From positions 1-24,878 of the forward strand of contig JAUXGM010000013.1 of assembly GCA_030622125.1 (NCBI GenBank): a DNA stretch of 24,878 nucleotides, written 5' to 3'. Both the position numbers and the translations under genes were made by a program. Origin of the DNA: a bacterium (GTDB lineage: Bacteria; AUK180). Every line of letters starts with the position of its first letter. Position 1 is the first letter of the stretch. Below the pieces are notes generated by a model. The model had not been told where the DNA came from. It ran no database searches and worked only from the letters and a program-made list of their open reading frames with translations. Of the stretch, positions 1 to 7,223 are shown piece by piece.

Positions 1-765
1 ACATTGGATCAATGGGCAATCAACGGAACGATCACAGACGGCGCTAATCCTCTACAAGATGTTACAGTTTCAATAACAAAGGATGGAGTACCTTTAACCC
101 CAGTCACAACAGATGCATCGGGAAATTATGCATTTAATAATTTAGATTCCGGTACAATTTATGTTGTTACTCCATCAAAGGCACACTGGACATTTTTGCC
201 AATTAATAGGACTTATGCAGATCTAAGCGGTGATGTTAACAATGCTGATTTTACTGGAACATTGGATCAATGGGCAATCAACGGAACGATCACAGACGGC
301 GCTAATTCTCTACAAGATGTTACAGTTTCAATAACAAAGGATGGAGCACCTTTAACCCCAGTCACAACAGATGCATCGGGAAATTATGCATTTAATAATT
401 TAGATGCCGGATGTACCTATGTTATTTTTTCAACAAAGACACACTGGACATTTTTGCCAATTGATAGGACTTATACAGATCTAATCGGTGATGTTACGAA
501 TGCTGATTTTACTGGAACATTCAATCAATGGACAATAAGTGGAACGATTACAGATGGCATAAATCCAATTTCTGGAGTAACAGTTACTTTATCCGGCGAT
601 TCATCAGACAGCAAAGAGACAGGAATAGGTGGTTATTATGAATTTACTAATCTGACAGAAGGATCTACTTATATTATCACTCCCACAATGGAAAATTGGA
701 CATTTACACCTGAAAATGCACCTTTTGCAAATCTGAATAGTGACGTAACACAAGATTTTATTGGT
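1..765 (+). repeat. Three in-frame tandem repeats (258, 258, 249 bp) in the surface protein
   Basis: The units are 1-258, 259-516 and 517-765. Each starts with the codons for T-(L/F)-(D/N)-Q-W. Units 1 and 2 differ at only two bases over their first 145 or so, then at many positions over the next 50, and again at few positions near the end. Unit 3 is clearly diverged and shorter. The pattern suggests a recent duplication or patchy gene conversion between units 1 and 2. The array may continue upstream of the window. Confidence 0.9.
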
Positions 766-1053
766 ACAAAAAATTTTGCTGAAAATCTTGATAATGTTAT
801 TGTTTATCCAAATCCATGGAAATCAGATATAGGAGTAGATGTAGTTACATTTTCAAATCTGACAGAAAATACAAAGATAAAGATATATAATGTAGCAGGT
901 AGTTTTATAATTGAACTAATGCCTGATGGCATATCTTATTCCTATAATCTTCAGAATAAAGATGTAGATGATATTGCTTCAGGGGTATACATTTTTATCA
1001 TTTCGAATGATAAAGGAGATAAGAAAATTGGCAAGTTTATGGTGATAAGATAA
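1..1053 (+). CDS. Surface/secreted repeat protein with sorting-type C-terminal domain (5' end outside window)
   Basis: The reading frame is open from base 1, so the gene starts upstream and only its last 350 or so residues are visible. They comprise three tandem beta-sandwich modules of 86, 86 and 83 residues, each opening with an N-Q-W or D-Q-W motif followed by GTITDG. These resemble carboxypeptidase-regulatory-like or SdrD-B-type folds that build stalks on exported proteins. A final segment of about 90 residues has the pattern VYPNPW, then KIYNVAGS, then SGVYIFII, ending in KIGKFMVIR. That is the layout of the type IX secretion (Por_Secre_tail) or FlgD-Ig-like terminal domain, so the product is inferred to be exported and surface-anchored or released. 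No enzymatic domain is visible. The giant protease at the other end of the window has the same kind of tail. The stop is TAA at 1051-1053. Confidence 0.8.
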   Translation, partial: TLDQWAINGTITDGANPLQDVTVSITKDGVPLTPVTTDASGNYAFNNLDSGTIYVVTPSKAHWTFLPINRTYADLSGDVNNADFTGTLDQWAINGTITDGANSLQDVTVSITKDGAPLTPVTTDASGNYAFNNLDAGCTYVIFSTKTHWTFLPIDRTYTDLIGDVTNADFTGTFNQWTISGTITDGINPISGVTVTLSGDSSDSKETGIGGYYEFTNLTEGSTYIITPTMENWTFTPENAPFANLNSDVTQDFIGTKNFAENLDNVIVYPNPWKSDIGVDVVTFSNLTENTKIKIYNVAGSFIIELMPDGISYSYNLQNKDVDDIASGVYIFIISNDKGDKKIGKFMVIR

Positions 1054-1130
1054 GCAAAGCGAGTACGAACAGACTAATATAGGGATGTACCTAAAAAAAA
1101 GTTAAAAAGTAACGAAGTCATTATGATTAA

Positions 1131-1174
1131 CGGGACATTCCTTTGAAAAAGGTGTGCCCCAAGACTGTGTCCCG
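1131..1174 (-). repeat. REP-like palindromic element, copy 1
   Basis: Read on the minus strand, this starts CGGGACACAGTC, continues TTGGGGCACAC and ends TGTCCCG. It matches the element at 17490-17534 at 21 of the first 24 bases and at all of the last 7. On the plus strand it folds as arm 1132-1144 against 1148-1160: an outer GGG/CCC, an inner CCTTT/AAAGG, and a three-base GAA loop, with two mismatches and one G-T wobble. No reading frame is needed to explain it. It lies between the surface protein gene and the khpA promoter. Placement in the REP class is inferred from size, palindromic form, intergenic position and the RAYT gene in this window. Confidence 0.7.
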
Positions 1175-1280
1175 AGGCAACCAAGGAAATCCAATTGCCT
1201 GTCTGCGTATTGTCGCACAGCACAGGTAGGGAATCTCCGTGGTAAAAAAAAAATCTTATTTCACAAAAAACAAAAAAAAC

Positions 1281-1308
1281 TTGAAAAAAAATATAAATAT
1301 GTTATAAT
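1281..1308 (+). promoter_or_regulatory. Sigma70-type promoter of the khpA-rimM-trmD operon
   Basis: The -35 box is TTGAAA (1281-1286) and the -10 box is a perfect TATAAT (1303-1308), separated by 16 bases. The -10 is extended by TGT at 1300-1302. Transcription would start near 1315, giving a leader of about 125 bases before khpA. It is the best promoter match upstream of this operon. Confidence 0.75.
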
Positions 1309-1441
1309 TAAAATTATGAAAATAATGGAAGTGTATTGCCTTAATTTCAATTCTCCCTTTTCAATTGTGAAGAGGCTCAGAAATTTGAATATTGCAGCGT
1401 ATCGTAAGATAGTAAAACGAAATTACTAAATGGAGGAAAAA

Positions 1442-1690
1442 ATGGAAGTGAAAGAAATCCTAAAAAACATTATTGAAGGTCTTGTTGATGACAGAGATGC
1501 AATAGAAATTGAAGAAGTGCAAAGTTCTACGATGTTTGTCTATGAAATCAAAGTAGGAACGGATGATATTGGTAAGGTTATTGGAAAATCAGGTAGAAAC
1601 GCTACTGCTATAAGAACTATTATTACATCTATCGCAAGAAAACAAGGTAAAAGCGCTCATATCAAATTTAATGATCGCGCCGAAAGATAA
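1442..1690 (+). CDS. khpA: KH-domain RNA-binding protein KhpA
   Basis: An 82-residue single KH-domain protein. The RNA-binding GxxG loop is GKSG at residues 48-51, inside GKVIGKSGR, followed by the usual TAIRTI helix. Family members (KhpA/YlqC) bind RNA, often as a partner of KhpB/Jag, and affect cell division and translation. The start at 1442 was chosen because GGAGG at 1432-1436 lies five bases upstream. An in-frame ATG at 1430 overlaps that ribosome binding site and has none of its own. Gene order khpA-rimM-trmD-rplS is classic, but rpsP, which normally comes just before khpA, is missing here. First gene after the promoter at 1281-1308. Confidence 0.9.
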   Translation: MEVKEILKNIIEGLVDDRDAIEIEEVQSSTMFVYEIKVGTDDIGKVIGKSGRNATAIRTIITSIARKQGKSAHIKFNDRAER

Positions 1691-2201
1691 TTATTTATTG
1701 ATCGGCAAATTAATTGGAACCTTTGGCAACAAGGGTGAGTTAAAGCTCTTTTCGGCATGGACTGTTGATATTGAAATATTTATCGGGAAAGAACTTTGTG
1801 TTCATCTACCGAATAATATTGATAAAGAGGTCGTTTTAAAAAGTGCAAGGAGACATAAAAATGTTTTCCTTGTGAACCTTGACCCTTATTGTAATATCGA
1901 GAGTGCAAAAGAATTAATTGGCGGAGATGTTTATACTAATGATAAATATCTCTCCAGAGAAAATGGCGAGATCTATTTTTCTGATATTGACGGTTTTGAA
2001 TGTTGTCTTGAATCGGGAAAAATATTCGGCAGATTAGTCGGATTTAAGGAAGTACCTCAATACGATCTTTTCGTTATTGAAAGAAAAGATGGCAGCCAAA
2101 TAGATATTCCCAATATTCCGGAATTCGTGAAAACAATTGAGCGAATAAACAGGAAGATCATATTTTTTAGTAATAGAATCAAGGATTACTATGAAGATTG
2201 A
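1671..2201 (+). CDS. rimM: Ribosome maturation factor RimM
   Basis: A 176-residue protein of normal RimM length. The N-terminal RimM barrel carries LIGKLIGTFGNKGELK at about residues 9-24. The C-terminal PRC-barrel carries YDLFVIERKDG, then IDIPNIPEFV. RimM binds ribosomal protein S19 and assists late assembly of the 30S head. The start overlaps the khpA end by 20 bases. No good ribosome binding site precedes the ATG at 1671, so translational coupling is likely, and a TTG start at 1698 cannot be excluded. The stop overlaps trmD by 11 bases. Confidence 0.92.
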   Translation: MIAPKDNYLLIGKLIGTFGNKGELKLFSAWTVDIEIFIGKELCVHLPNNIDKEVVLKSARRHKNVFLVNLDPYCNIESAKELIGGDVYTNDKYLSRENGEIYFSDIDGFECCLESGKIFGRLVGFKEVPQYDLFVIERKDGSQIDIPNIPEFVKTIERINRKIIFFSNRIKDYYED

Positions 2202-2826
2202 TGTTGTTACCATTTTCCCTGAGCTCTTTGAATCATTTTTGAAGGTAGGACTGCTTGGAAAAAGTGTAATGGAAGGCAAATTGCAAATAAGTATTCATAA
2301 CCTCAGAGATTATACCACCGATAGGCATCATCAGGTAGATGATTATCCTTATGGTGGTGGCAGAGGAATGATATTTATGATAGAACCTCTTTACAACGCT
2401 TATGAGAGTTTAAGGCGGAATGATACTTTTATGATCTTAATGAGTGCGGATGGAAAATTGCTTACCAATGCCCGAACAAAAAAAATAAGTAAAAAGAGGC
2501 ATATTTTGATCTTTTGCGGAAGATATGAGGGCATTGACGAGAGATTTAAAAGATTTGCGGATATGGAAATATCAATCGGTAGGTATGTAGTTTACGGTGG
2601 CGAGATCCCTGCAATGGTTTTGATAGAAGGTGTAACCCGATTTTTACCGAATATTCTTGATAGTGAGGTAGTGGAAAATGAAACCTATTCTCAAGGAAAT
2701 TTGAGTGATTTCCCACAGTATAGCAGACCTCGGGAATTTAAAGATATGAAAGTTCCGGAAGTTCTTTTAAACGGAAATCATAAAGAGATAGCAAAATGGC
2801 GAGAAAAACAGAGAAAAAAAATATAG
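2191..2826 (+). CDS. trmD: tRNA (guanine-37-N1)-methyltransferase TrmD
   Basis: A 211-residue SPOUT (knotted) methyltransferase that uses S-adenosylmethionine to make m1G37 in tRNAs, which prevents frameshifting. Visible signatures are MKIDVVTIFPELF at the start, YGGGRGM at residues 54-60, CGRYEGIDER at 109-118, and SDFPQYSRP near 172-180 with the expected acidic residue D173. The C-terminal region is compact compared with the usual 230-250 residues. The well-conserved SIGDYV motif reads SIGRYV, with Arg at residue 131. AAGGA at 2181-2185 lies upstream of the ATG. The gene overlaps rimM by 11 bases and the next methyltransferase by 31. Confidence 0.95.
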   Translation: MKIDVVTIFPELFESFLKVGLLGKSVMEGKLQISIHNLRDYTTDRHHQVDDYPYGGGRGMIFMIEPLYNAYESLRRNDTFMILMSADGKLLTNARTKKISKKRHILIFCGRYEGIDERFKRFADMEISIGRYVVYGGEIPAMVLIEGVTRFLPNILDSEVVENETYSQGNLSDFPQYSRPREFKDMKVPEVLLNGNHKEIAKWREKQRKKI

Positions 2827-3398
2827 GGAAATTTAAAAGCAGTATTTATACGGCTTTGGTAAACTATCCGTCATTGAATAGATCCGGTGATATTGTTACT
2901 ACATCTATAACACCTCTGAGTATCCATGACATTGCGAGAGCATCCGCTACATACAATGCCAAAAAATACTTTGTAGTAAATCCCGTAAATTCTCAGAAGC
3001 GACTGATAAAAAGAATAATTGAGTATTGGAATAATGGTTTCGGCAGCCTTTATAATACAAATAGAAAAATAGCATTAAAAACCATTAAACCGGTAAATAA
3101 TCTTACGGAAGCGTTCAGATGGATTGAAAAGGAAGAAAAAAGAATGCCGGAGATCGTTGTAAGCTCGGCAAAACACTTTCCTAACACCATATCTTTCAAA
3201 GAATTGAGAAAAAAGATATTTGATGAAGATAAAATTTTTCTCTTGTTGTTTGGAACAGGCTGGGGTTTACCTGATGAAATTATTATGGAATCGGATTATA
3301 TATTGGAAGCAATAAATGGCTACAGCACTTTTAATCATCTTTCTGTTAGAAGCGCAGCCGCAATTATATTGGATAGATTATTATGTATGGAGGAATAA
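2796..3398 (+). CDS. SPOUT-type RNA methyltransferase (Methyltrn_RNA_4 family) next to TrmD
   Basis: A 200-residue protein resembling the SAM-dependent RNA methyltransferase family often encoded between trmD and rplS in diverse bacteria. Typical features are [10 protein letters not shown] at residues 16-25, [20 protein letters not shown] at 42-61, a glycine-rich SAM-site segment [11 protein letters not shown] at 151-161, and a closing [16 protein letters not shown] helix at 181-196, as in knotted SPOUT enzymes. Its RNA target is unknown. The start at 2796 lies inside trmD (31-base overlap) behind only a weak AAAGAG motif, which suggests coupling. The first dozen residues are Lys/Arg-rich and precede the conserved core. 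Confidence 0.8.
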   Translation: MARKTEKKNIGKFKSSIYTALVNYPSLNRSGDIVTTSITPLSIHDIARASATYNAKKYFVVNPVNSQKRLIKRIIEYWNNGFGSLYNTNRKIALKTIKPVNNLTEAFRWIEKEEKRMPEIVVSSAKHFPNTISFKELRKKIFDEDKIFLLLFGTGWGLPDEIIMESDYILEAINGYSTFNHLSVRSAAAIILDRLLCMEE

Positions 3399-3399
3399 T

Positions 3400-3762
3400 A
3401 TGGAAGATTTAATGGGCGAAATAAAAAAGCATTATGAAGAGAAAATTCGCAAGGAAAAGACAATACCGAAATTTTCTGTTGGAGATACCGTAAAGGTATG
3501 GATACGGGTTATTGAAGGAAATAAATCCCGATTACAGGGGTTTCAAGGTGTTGTAATTAGAAAAAAAGGTAAAGGAATTGAAGCAACATTTACCGTTAGA
3601 AGGGTATCAATGGATGTAGGAGTTGAAAGAATATTTCCTCTCTATGGTCCGACGGTTGAAAAGGTAGATGTGATCAAAAAAGGTAAGGTAAGACGCGCAA
3701 AGATATATTATATTAGAGAAAGAAGAGGAAAATCGGCAAGGATCAAAGAAAGGAAAAAATGA
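3400..3762 (+). CDS. rplS: 50S ribosomal protein L19
   Basis: A 120-residue protein of normal L19 length. It carries [35 protein letters not shown] and the [19 protein letters not shown] block, which are diagnostic of L19 at the interface of the 30S and 50S subunits. The start at 3400 is set by GGAGG at 3389-3393, six bases upstream. The frame stays open further back to 3316, but that part lies inside the preceding gene and does not resemble L19. The stop overlaps the rnhB start in an ATGA arrangement. Confidence 0.97.
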   Translation: MEDLMGEIKKHYEEKIRKEKTIPKFSVGDTVKVWIRVIEGNKSRLQGFQGVVIRKKGKGIEATFTVRRVSMDVGVERIFPLYGPTVEKVDVIKKGKVRRAKIYYIRERRGKSARIKERKK

Positions 3763-4409
3763 CGGAATTGATTGGGAATATCTCAGATATAGGGATGCTC
3801 TCAGAATTGGAATTTTCTCTAAAAAAACAGGGTTATAATTATATTTGCGGTATAGATGAAGCGGGTAGAGGTGCTCTTGCCGGACCGGTTGTCGTCGGCA
3901 GTGTCATTATCAACGAGAAAATAGATGGGATAACCGATTCAAAAAAAATCAGACCGAAAAAACGCGAATTACTTTTTAAAGAGATCCAAAAACAAGCACT
4001 TACATACAGTGTCGGAATTATCTATCCGAATGTAATTGATAAGATAAATATTCTTAATGCTACAAAAAAAGGCGTAGTAAAAAGTGTGGAACTTTTAAAA
4101 CAAAAACCGGATATATTGGTTCTTGATGCTTTAAAGGTAAAAGAAATTAATATAGAACAACTATCATTTATAAAAGGTGATCTATACATATATTCAATAG
4201 GTGCTGCCTCCATTATCGCTAAGGTTATTCGTGACAGAATAATGCGGTACTATGATAAAATATATCCTCAATACGGCTTTGCTTCGCATAAGGGTTACGG
4301 TACAAAATTACATATCAGAATGATCCGAGAGAATGGAATATCGCCTATTCACAGAAAAAGTTTTGAACCCATATATTCATTGAACAAGGGGGACCTTTTT
4401 GAAAGATAA
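3759..4409 (+). CDS. rnhB: Ribonuclease HII
   Basis: A 216-residue enzyme that cuts RNA in RNA-DNA hybrids and at single ribonucleotides in DNA. The DEDD metal-binding residues are visible: D33 and E34 in GIDEAGRG, D123 in VLDAL, and D159 in KVIRDR. The C-terminal [14 protein letters not shown] block is also typical. The ATG at 3759 overlaps the rplS stop by four bases and is preceded by AAAGGA. Its 3' end overlaps yraN by 11 bases. The order rplS-rnhB-yraN is common in bacteria. Confidence 0.96.
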   Translation: MTELIGNISDIGMLSELEFSLKKQGYNYICGIDEAGRGALAGPVVVGSVIINEKIDGITDSKKIRPKKRELLFKEIQKQALTYSVGIIYPNVIDKINILNATKKGVVKSVELLKQKPDILVLDALKVKEINIEQLSFIKGDLYIYSIGAASIIAKVIRDRIMRYYDKIYPQYGFASHKGYGTKLHIRMIRENGISPIHRKSFEPIYSLNKGDLFER

Positions 4410-4746
4410 ACGAAAAATCGGAAAAAAATATGAAGAAATCGCTTCTCAATATCTGATGCAGCATAACTGGAAAATACTTGAGAAGAATTACACATTTCAC
4501 CATAAAGAAGTTGATCTGATCATCCAAAAAGAAGATGAGATATGCCTTGTTGAGGTAAAATATCGGAGGAGCGATAGTTTTGGTGAACCAAAGGAATTCG
4601 TTAATGAAAATAAGAAAAGAAATATAAAAATGATCGCAAAATATTATATTAGTTCAAAGAAATTATTTGACAAAAACATCACTTTTGGTATAATATCAAT
4701 AACAAATGGTAAAATAAATTTTGAGAGAGGTTTTTTTCAATGGTAA
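4399..4746 (+). CDS. yraN: YraN/UPF0102 family putative nuclease
   Basis: A 115-residue protein of the UPF0102 family, which has a Holliday-junction-resolvase-like PD-(D/E)xK fold. Family features visible are YEEIASQYL at residues 11-19, KEVDLI with D39, and VEVKYR with E52 and K54, giving the D-ExK metal-site pattern. The biochemical role is not firmly known. A link to DNA processing is inferred from the fold and from its usual place beside rnhB and comM. Translation starts at a TTG (4399) six bases after a G-rich site at 4388-4392. No in-frame ATG lies close by. Confidence 0.85.
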   Translation: MKDKRKIGKKYEEIASQYLMQHNWKILEKNYTFHHKEVDLIIQKEDEICLVEVKYRRSDSFGEPKEFVNENKKRNIKMIAKYYISSKKLFDKNITFGIISITNGKINFERGFFQW

Positions 4747-6257
4747 CAAAATTATTTTCATCATCAATTGAAGGATTGGATTCAAGAGGTGTAGAGGTAG
4801 AGGTTGACCTTTCCAATGGATTAACCGCCTTTAATCTTGTCGGACTTCCTGACAGTGCTGTTAAAGAAAGCAAGGAAAGGGTAAGAACTGCAATTCAAAG
4901 CAGCGGGTTTATTTTTCCCTTAAGAAGAATTACGGTTAATCTTGCTCCTGCTGATATTAGAAAAGAAGGGTCTTCTTATGATCTTCCAATCGCTCTCGGT
5001 ATCTTGATTGAAAACGGTATGTTGGAACCTCCACGGAAGAAATATTTGATTGCCGGAGAATTATCTTTGAACGGTGAGCTTAGAAAATTATCAGGTGGTA
5101 TATCCTTAGCACTTCTTGCAAGAGAGATGAAAGCCGACGGTATAATTATTCCGGAAAAAAATGCAAATGAATGTGCGGTCATTGACGGTGTAACCGTCTA
5201 TAGTTTTGAATCACTTTTTGAAGTAATTCAATTTTTAAAAGGCGATATTGAAAAGAGCGAAGTAAAGGTAAGCTACGAAAAATATCTTGAAAAATTAAAT
5301 AAATACACCACCGATTTTTCTGATGTAAAGGGACAATATCTCGTTAAAAGAGCGATTGAGATCGCTATTTCCGGTGGTCATAATGTTCTTATGATCGGTC
5401 CTCCCGGTGCAGGAAAGAGTATGCTTGCAAAAAGAATACTTACCATAATGCCGGATATGACATTAGATGAAGCGATAAAGGTGACAAGAATCCATTCTGT
5501 TAGCGGACTTGTTAACAATGAGATAGTTTCTGAAAGACCGTTTAGAAACCCACATAGTTCGATATCAAAAATTGGACTTTTAGGCGGTGGTACATATCCG
5601 CGCCCGGGAGAGATCTCTCTTGCACATCGCGGTGTTCTATTTTTAGATGAATTTCCTGGATTTAATAAAGATGCCATAGAAGGACTTCGTGAGCCGCTTG
5701 AAAATGGTGCCATTACCATTTCAAGATCAAAGCAGAGCATAACATTTCCGGCTAATTTTATTCTTGTTGCTGCTATGAATCCCTGTCCCTGCGGTTATTA
5801 TAATGATCCGACCCATGAATGCCGATGCAGTATAAGTGAAATTCAAAGATACAGGAAAAAAATATCGGGACCAATAATGGATAGAATTGATATCCACATA
5901 GATGTTCAGCCTGTTCCCGTTGAGGATTTGCAAAAAAAGAAAGCCGGAGAGAATTCAAAAGAGATCAAAGAAAGAATAGAAAATGTTAGAAAAATTCAAA
6001 GATTAAGATATAAAGAAGAGCAATTCTCGGAAAATGGAGATATAGCTGACAGAGAGCTTGAAAGATACTGTAAAGTGAGTGTCCAAAGTGAACAATTACT
6101 CGCCGATGCTATGCGGCTATATAAGCTTTCCGCAAGAAGTTATAAAAAAATATTAAAAATAGCAAGAACAATTGCCGATATGGACAGTTCGGAGAATATA
6201 AAAGAAAATCATCTCAGTGAAGCATTGAATTATAGGATTTTGGATCGGGAGATATGA
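4740..6257 (+). CDS. comM: ComM/YifB family AAA+ ATPase (Mg-chelatase-like)
   Basis: A 505-residue protein of full family length. The N-terminal LonC-like domain (about 1-170) has FNLVGLPDSAVKESKERVR and the SSYDLPIALG motif. The AAA+ core has Walker A GPPGAGKS at 220-227, Walker B VLFLDEF at 299-305, and a Cys cluster in NPCPCG and CRCS (C349, C351, C361, C363). A C-terminal Mg-chelatase helical domain follows. ComM homologues are hexameric helicases that promote branch migration during natural transformation. That role is inferred here, since no competence genes are in view. GAGAGAGG lies upstream of the ATG, which overlaps yraN by seven bases. Confidence 0.93.
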   Translation: MVTKLFSSSIEGLDSRGVEVEVDLSNGLTAFNLVGLPDSAVKESKERVRTAIQSSGFIFPLRRITVNLAPADIRKEGSSYDLPIALGILIENGMLEPPRKKYLIAGELSLNGELRKLSGGISLALLAREMKADGIIIPEKNANECAVIDGVTVYSFESLFEVIQFLKGDIEKSEVKVSYEKYLEKLNKYTTDFSDVKGQYLVKRAIEIAISGGHNVLMIGPPGAGKSMLAKRILTIMPDMTLDEAIKVTRIHSVSGLVNNEIVSERPFRNPHSSISKIGLLGGGTYPRPGEISLAHRGVLFLDEFPGFNKDAIEGLREPLENGAITISRSKQSITFPANFILVAAMNPCPCGYYNDPTHECRCSISEIQRYRKKISGPIMDRIDIHIDVQPVPVEDLQKKKAGENSKEIKERIENVRKIQRLRYKEEQFSENGDIADRELERYCKVSVQSEQLLADAMRLYKLSARSYKKILKIARTIADMDSSENIKENHLSEALNYRILDREI

Positions 6258-7210
6258 AAAAAAAATATATTGTTTGTATTGATCTCGGTGGTAACACAAC
6301 AAAATTAGCACTTATGAATTTGAATGGAAAAATTTTATGCAAGGACCATTTTTTGACAATGTCGAAATTGGGCAGCGATAGATATCTAAAAACATTGGAA
6401 GACCATATTGATCTGTTATTGGTATCCAATAAAATTAAGAAAAAAGAACTTATCGGAATAGGAATGGGTTCTCCGGGACCAATAGATATAAATAAGGGAA
6501 TAATGCTCTATTCTGCAAATTTCCCCGGTTGGAAAAATGTAAATTTTAAGTTATTTTTAGAAAATAAATACGAAGTTCCTGCATTTTTTGAGAACGATGT
6601 AAATATGGTCGGACTTGGTGAATACTATTTAAATCTCCAGGGCAAATATAGACATATTATTATTTTAACACTTGGTACGGGACTTGGTGGAACATATATT
6701 GAGAATGGAAAAATACTTCATGGGCGAAATGGTTTTGCAGGTGAATTCGGCCATATTCAGATCGTTGAAAAAGGAATACCCTGTGGTTGTGGTTCTAACG
6801 GATGTTTAGAGGCGTATATCTCTGCAAGCGGTATAAAAAAACGGTTGCAGAAATTGAAAGCGAATAAAAAAACAAATACGGAATTCATCTTAAGGCTTGA
6901 TGATCTTACCCCAAAATCCGTTTACAAACTCGCTGAAGAAGGAAACGGTTATGCGATCTCATTTTTCAGAGATACCGGCTATTATTTGGGTATAGGACTC
7001 AAAACAATTATAAACATCTTTAATCCGGATCTTATCTTAATTGGCGGTGGAATGTTCAGATCATTGAAGTATATCCTGCCTTCGACAAAAAAATATATAA
7101 AGGAAAATGCCTTTTTCGTAATGGTGAAAGATCTTGAGATCAAAAAGATAAATTTTTCTGAAAAGCTTGCATTTTACGGGGCATTTTTACTCGTTAAAAA
7201 TGGAATATAA
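6254..7210 (+). CDS. ROK family sugar kinase (glucokinase-like)
   Basis: A 318-residue ROK protein. The N-terminal phosphate loop is IDLGGNTTK (D10 onward). The catalytic Asp is D115 in ENDVN. The ATP-site loop is TLGTGLGG at 139-146. The ROK zinc site is formed by H167 in EFGHI and C177, C179 and C184 in CGCGSNGC. No N-terminal helix-turn-helix is present, so this is a kinase rather than a ROK repressor. It should phosphorylate glucose or an amino sugar. The GlmU-like gene downstream makes an N-acetylhexosamine pathway plausible, but the substrate cannot be read from sequence alone. GGGAG at 6247-6251 precedes the ATG, which overlaps the comM stop by four bases. Confidence 0.9.
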   Translation: MKKKYIVCIDLGGNTTKLALMNLNGKILCKDHFLTMSKLGSDRYLKTLEDHIDLLLVSNKIKKKELIGIGMGSPGPIDINKGIMLYSANFPGWKNVNFKLFLENKYEVPAFFENDVNMVGLGEYYLNLQGKYRHIIILTLGTGLGGTYIENGKILHGRNGFAGEFGHIQIVEKGIPCGCGSNGCLEAYISASGIKKRLQKLKANKKTNTEFILRLDDLTPKSVYKLAEEGNGYAISFFRDTGYYLGIGLKTIINIFNPDLILIGGGMFRSLKYILPSTKKYIKENAFFVMVKDLEIKKINFSEKLAFYGAFLLVKNGI

Positions 7211-7223
7211 TAAAGGAGCTGCT

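Larger units (their letters stand above)
1054..1441. other. Intergenic region without a convincing gene
   Basis: This 388-base gap begins just after the surface-protein stop. It holds a small TAGG/CCTA hairpin (1080-1093) followed by an A run, the REP-like element at 1131-1174, and two further stem candidates: AGGCAA/TTGCCT at 1175-1200 and TGCG/CGCA at 1204-1217. An A run at 1244-1253 is followed by the khpA promoter at 1281-1308. A 37-codon open frame at 1316-1429 has no ribosome binding site and is not called. The stacked hairpins at 1131-1217 might be a compound REP element or an uncharacterised structured RNA. No known RNA family was recognised. Confidence 0.6.

Noticed and set aside
1131-1243. 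Possible SRP RNA, 6S RNA or tmRNA
   Set aside because: The diagnostic GGTCAGG/GGAAGGAAGCAGC core of SRP RNA and the tRNA-like end of tmRNA are absent. The match to the element at 17490 points to a repeat instead.
1154-1429. 91-codon plus-strand open frame before khpA
   Set aside because: It crosses the REP-like hairpin, an A run and the promoter, has no ribosome binding site, and its composition is not protein-like. Only the last 37 codons could matter, and they are treated as a weak finding.
1316-1429. Degenerate rpsP (S16) remnant
   Set aside because: A VKRLRN-YRKIV string loosely recalls the S16 start, but the match is short, with gaps, and nothing S16-like follows in any frame.
5378-5740. 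120-codon minus-strand open frame inside comM
   Set aside because: It lies opposite the Walker motifs of a clear ComM gene, has no family features, and is a shadow frame.
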